Part shown: in pieces, positions 61,860 through 64,000 of the stretch
Numbering within the stretch: position 1 is the first letter of the stretch
Layout: each line of letters starts with the position of its first letter
NCBI GenBank assembly: GCA_026724425.1
Contig: JAIUCV010000019.1
Location: 12,491,823-12,555,822, forward strand
DNA length: 64,000 bases
From: Erythrophleum ivorense
Lineage: Eukaryota > Streptophyta > Magnoliopsida > Fabales > Fabaceae
Direction: 5' to 3'
Program-made: the position numbers and the translations under genes
The notes under the pieces: generated by a model
Databases searched by the model: none
Seen by the model: the letters and a program-made list of their open reading frames with translations, nothing else
What the model was told of the DNA's origin: nothing

Positions 61860-62101
61860 TATGGTATTAAATTTTCATTTTCATAAAATTCTGTCCGGCT
61901 ATTCTAGCTTCGATTTCAGGGCACCTTTGGTTTTCAAAATTTATTATTTGAGGTTTAGAATATTGTTCTAATTTTATTGGACCTCAAATCACTCTATTTG
62001 GGGGATTGTCTTTTGTATTTAGTGAATTTTATACTTTTATGAAGAAATCATACATTATATTTCCCATGTTTTATCACATTTTCAAAAAATTAGATATTAC
62101 A
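61860..62101 (-). repeat. TGTAAC family, copy 8 (terminal fragment)
   Basis: About 240 bp with the terminal block (AAATTCTGTCCGGCTATT, TTTCAGGGCACC) and the end TAGATATTACA at 62101, matching the ends of copies 5 and 6. The left break lies near 61770-61860, next to copy 7. Confidence 0.6.
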
Positions 62102-62272
62102 ACATGAATCCATAAGCCATATATATGTTTTCTCCATCTTTCCTTAGCTTGAATTCATGGAAACAACAAAATCTCCTATCTTTACTTGCCATGGCCAAAA
62201 ATTAAAAGGAAAAAGAATAGAAAATTCTTGGAGAAAAATAGAAGAAAAACCAAGAAGAAGAAAGTCTATCTA
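62102..62272. other. short spacer between copies 8 and 9
   Basis: 171 bp, A-rich toward the end. No feature. Confidence 0.5.
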
Positions 62273-64000
62273 TGTAACATCCAATTCTTTGAAAAAGAGA
62301 GAAAACGCGAAAAACATAACGTACGATTTTTTCGTAAACGAACGAAATTCACCTAATACAAAAGCAAGTCTCTCGAAATGACTTAGTTAAGGTCCAAAAA
62401 ATTTTAGAAGCATTCTAGACTTCTAAAAATGAGAATCCTAGGCTCAGATGAAAATAAAAATGGAGCTAGGATGGCGAAACAATTTGTGATAAAAATTGAT
62501 GAAATGTAATGGTATTTTCATAAATAAGTGTAACTTTTGGAAAAATACATAGGAAGACTTTTTAAATGGGAAATTTGAGTTGCTCAAGGTTTTCAGAGGC
62601 CCCAAAAATCATGGAAAGCCCAAGGACTGGTAAAACCCATCCGGTATATATTTTCCAATGTCGATGAGCCTGAACTTTGATGGATCCGTTCAGTAAGGTT
62701 TTAGCTTCAAATTAGATGATTACAAAGAAATTTTATTAAATTGGGAATCTAAATTTTATAATAGAAAAGATGGTTCTAAAAAAGGAGCTAAAATGAAGCC
62801 GAAATGAAATGGCCATTACAGAAGGACTAAATTGGAATTTTTGAAAAAGTGTGTTTCTAGAAGCTCCCACACACTTCTCCCTTTTTCTCCCACCTTCTTA
62901 AGCATGACTTCTTCTGCCAAATTACAAAAAAATAGTAGCTCATTGAGGCTCACCAAGAGATGAAGAAAAAGGCAAGAAAGGTATGGAATTTCTTAGTTTT
63001 TTCATGCTTTCTCTTTGGCAAACCTCTTCTCCTCCATTTCCCTTTCTATCCTATGGTTTTATTGAAGTTTATGGATCTATTTTGAGGGAAGAATGGAGGA
63101 AAATTTTAGATTTGAAGAGAGGAGGCCAAGGAAAGTGAGAAACAAGCAAAAAAAGCCATGGAAATAAGGTAAAATCTTCATCCTATGGTAGCTACTCCTT
63201 CTCCCTTCTTCTCCTTATTTTGCCCCATATATGTAGCTGCAAGAGGGCTTGAATTTTGGGCAAAACCAAGGGTGAATTCTATGAATTGGAGGAGAGTAAG
63301 AATATGCAAGAAAATTCAAGTAAAAGCCATTGATTTTTAAGATAGCAAACCTAGGGTTTCATGAGCTCTCTTGAAAATCTGATTTGATGCAATTATTCCT
63401 AAGCCTAAATGAATGTTTGGATGAGCTCTTGAGATCTCTAGAAGGCTCCTCATATGTATCTTCCATCAAAAGAATGAAGCAAACTCACTTGGTGTTCACA
63501 TAATGAGTAGTTTTAGCCTAGGCTAGATGAAGCACTAAATGGTAGTTTTAATTTGTTCCAAGCTTAGTTTTGAGTCATGTATGATGGAAGAGGATGAGAG
63601 GAAGCCTTGGAAAAATTTTAGAAGCCATAATAGTGAGATTGTATTATAGGTTCCATATTATGGTTTAAAGAAGCAACACACCTAGCTAGACTCTTTGATT
63701 TGATTGTGTGATGATTCCAAGAGGTTTCAATGGAGTCAAGAATCATAAATGAATAGAGAGAATGGAGCCAAGATGATGTTTTCTTAAGATTGCTTCATTA
63801 AGAGTATTATGGAACCATAAAAGAGTCTTATGAGTCACCTAGCTTTTCTAGTGAATATATGGCCTTAGAATGTAATTCAAGAGTATAATTGGCTTCCATA
63901 TGATGTGTCTAGGCCAAGAGAAATGATCTCTACCTCCTTGGTTGTGTAAGGTCAAGGGAGAGGACTCAAGACTCAAGGAAAAAGTGTGTGAATGCAAGCA
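62273..64000 (+). repeat. TGTAAC family, copy 9 (runs off the window)
   Basis: Starts TGTAACATCCAATTC at 62273 and follows the order of copies 4 and 7 up to the window edge (CATTCTAGACTTCTAAAAAT at about 62412, GAACTTTGATGGATCC, CTCTTCTCCTCCAT). The rest lies outside. Confidence 0.8.

Noticed and set aside
1..64000. tRNA, rRNA or snRNA genes
   Set aside because: No cloverleaf with A/B boxes or rRNA segment was recognised; TGGTATCAGAGC motifs are primer-binding sites, not tRNA genes.

Overview
The window looks like nuclear DNA of a flowering plant, probably a woody eudicot. It is AT-rich, its two genes have plant-type introns and proteins close to plant families, and most of the rest is transposon debris plus an integrated plant pararetrovirus. 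I could not name the species.

Layout. 1-4440: gene-free, with an LTR-like stretch (to about 1836), purine-rich and TA low-complexity DNA, and a possible small MITE just before the first gene. 4810-9300: a THO7 gene on the + strand (mRNA-export THO/TREX subunit, 241 residues), with a non-coding first exon, a 2.9 kb leader intron and two coding exons. 9300-12810: AT-rich spacer. 13059-18860: a complete six-exon ERD2 K/HDEL-receptor gene on the - strand (215 residues), including a tiny 37 nt last exon that carries the C-terminal LKLPA signal.

18554-28268 is a tandem duplication of the ERD2 5' end (upstream DNA, exon 1 and part of intron 1). Unit 1 is 18554-20578. Unit 2 starts at 20579, is split by a 5.3 kb Ty3/gypsy chromovirus (20683-25978), and ends where an endogenous pararetrovirus begins. 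There are therefore two intact ERD2 first exons, and the distal one (26084-26174) is closer to the family consensus. 28268 to about 33639 is a rearranged, partly decayed caulimovirid copy, circularly permuted: protease/RT/RNase H, second ORF, promoter and leader with three primer-binding-site-like motifs, then the 5' end of the first ORF.

From about 34.3 kb to the end there is no recognisable host gene. The space is dominated by one non-coding family about 3.7-3.8 kb long, with termini TGTAAC...GTTACA and a clean 5 bp target duplication on one copy. It is present as about nine full or partial copies in both orientations, one nested inside another. A LINE fragment (about 48340-49302, - strand) and remnants of other LTR-like sequences fill the gaps.

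The two host genes have unrelated jobs (nuclear mRNA packaging/export, and Golgi-to-ER retrieval), and I see no functional link. The main biological interest is the ERD2 5' duplication with its nested insertions, the permuted pararetrovirus, and the unnamed TGTAAC family.
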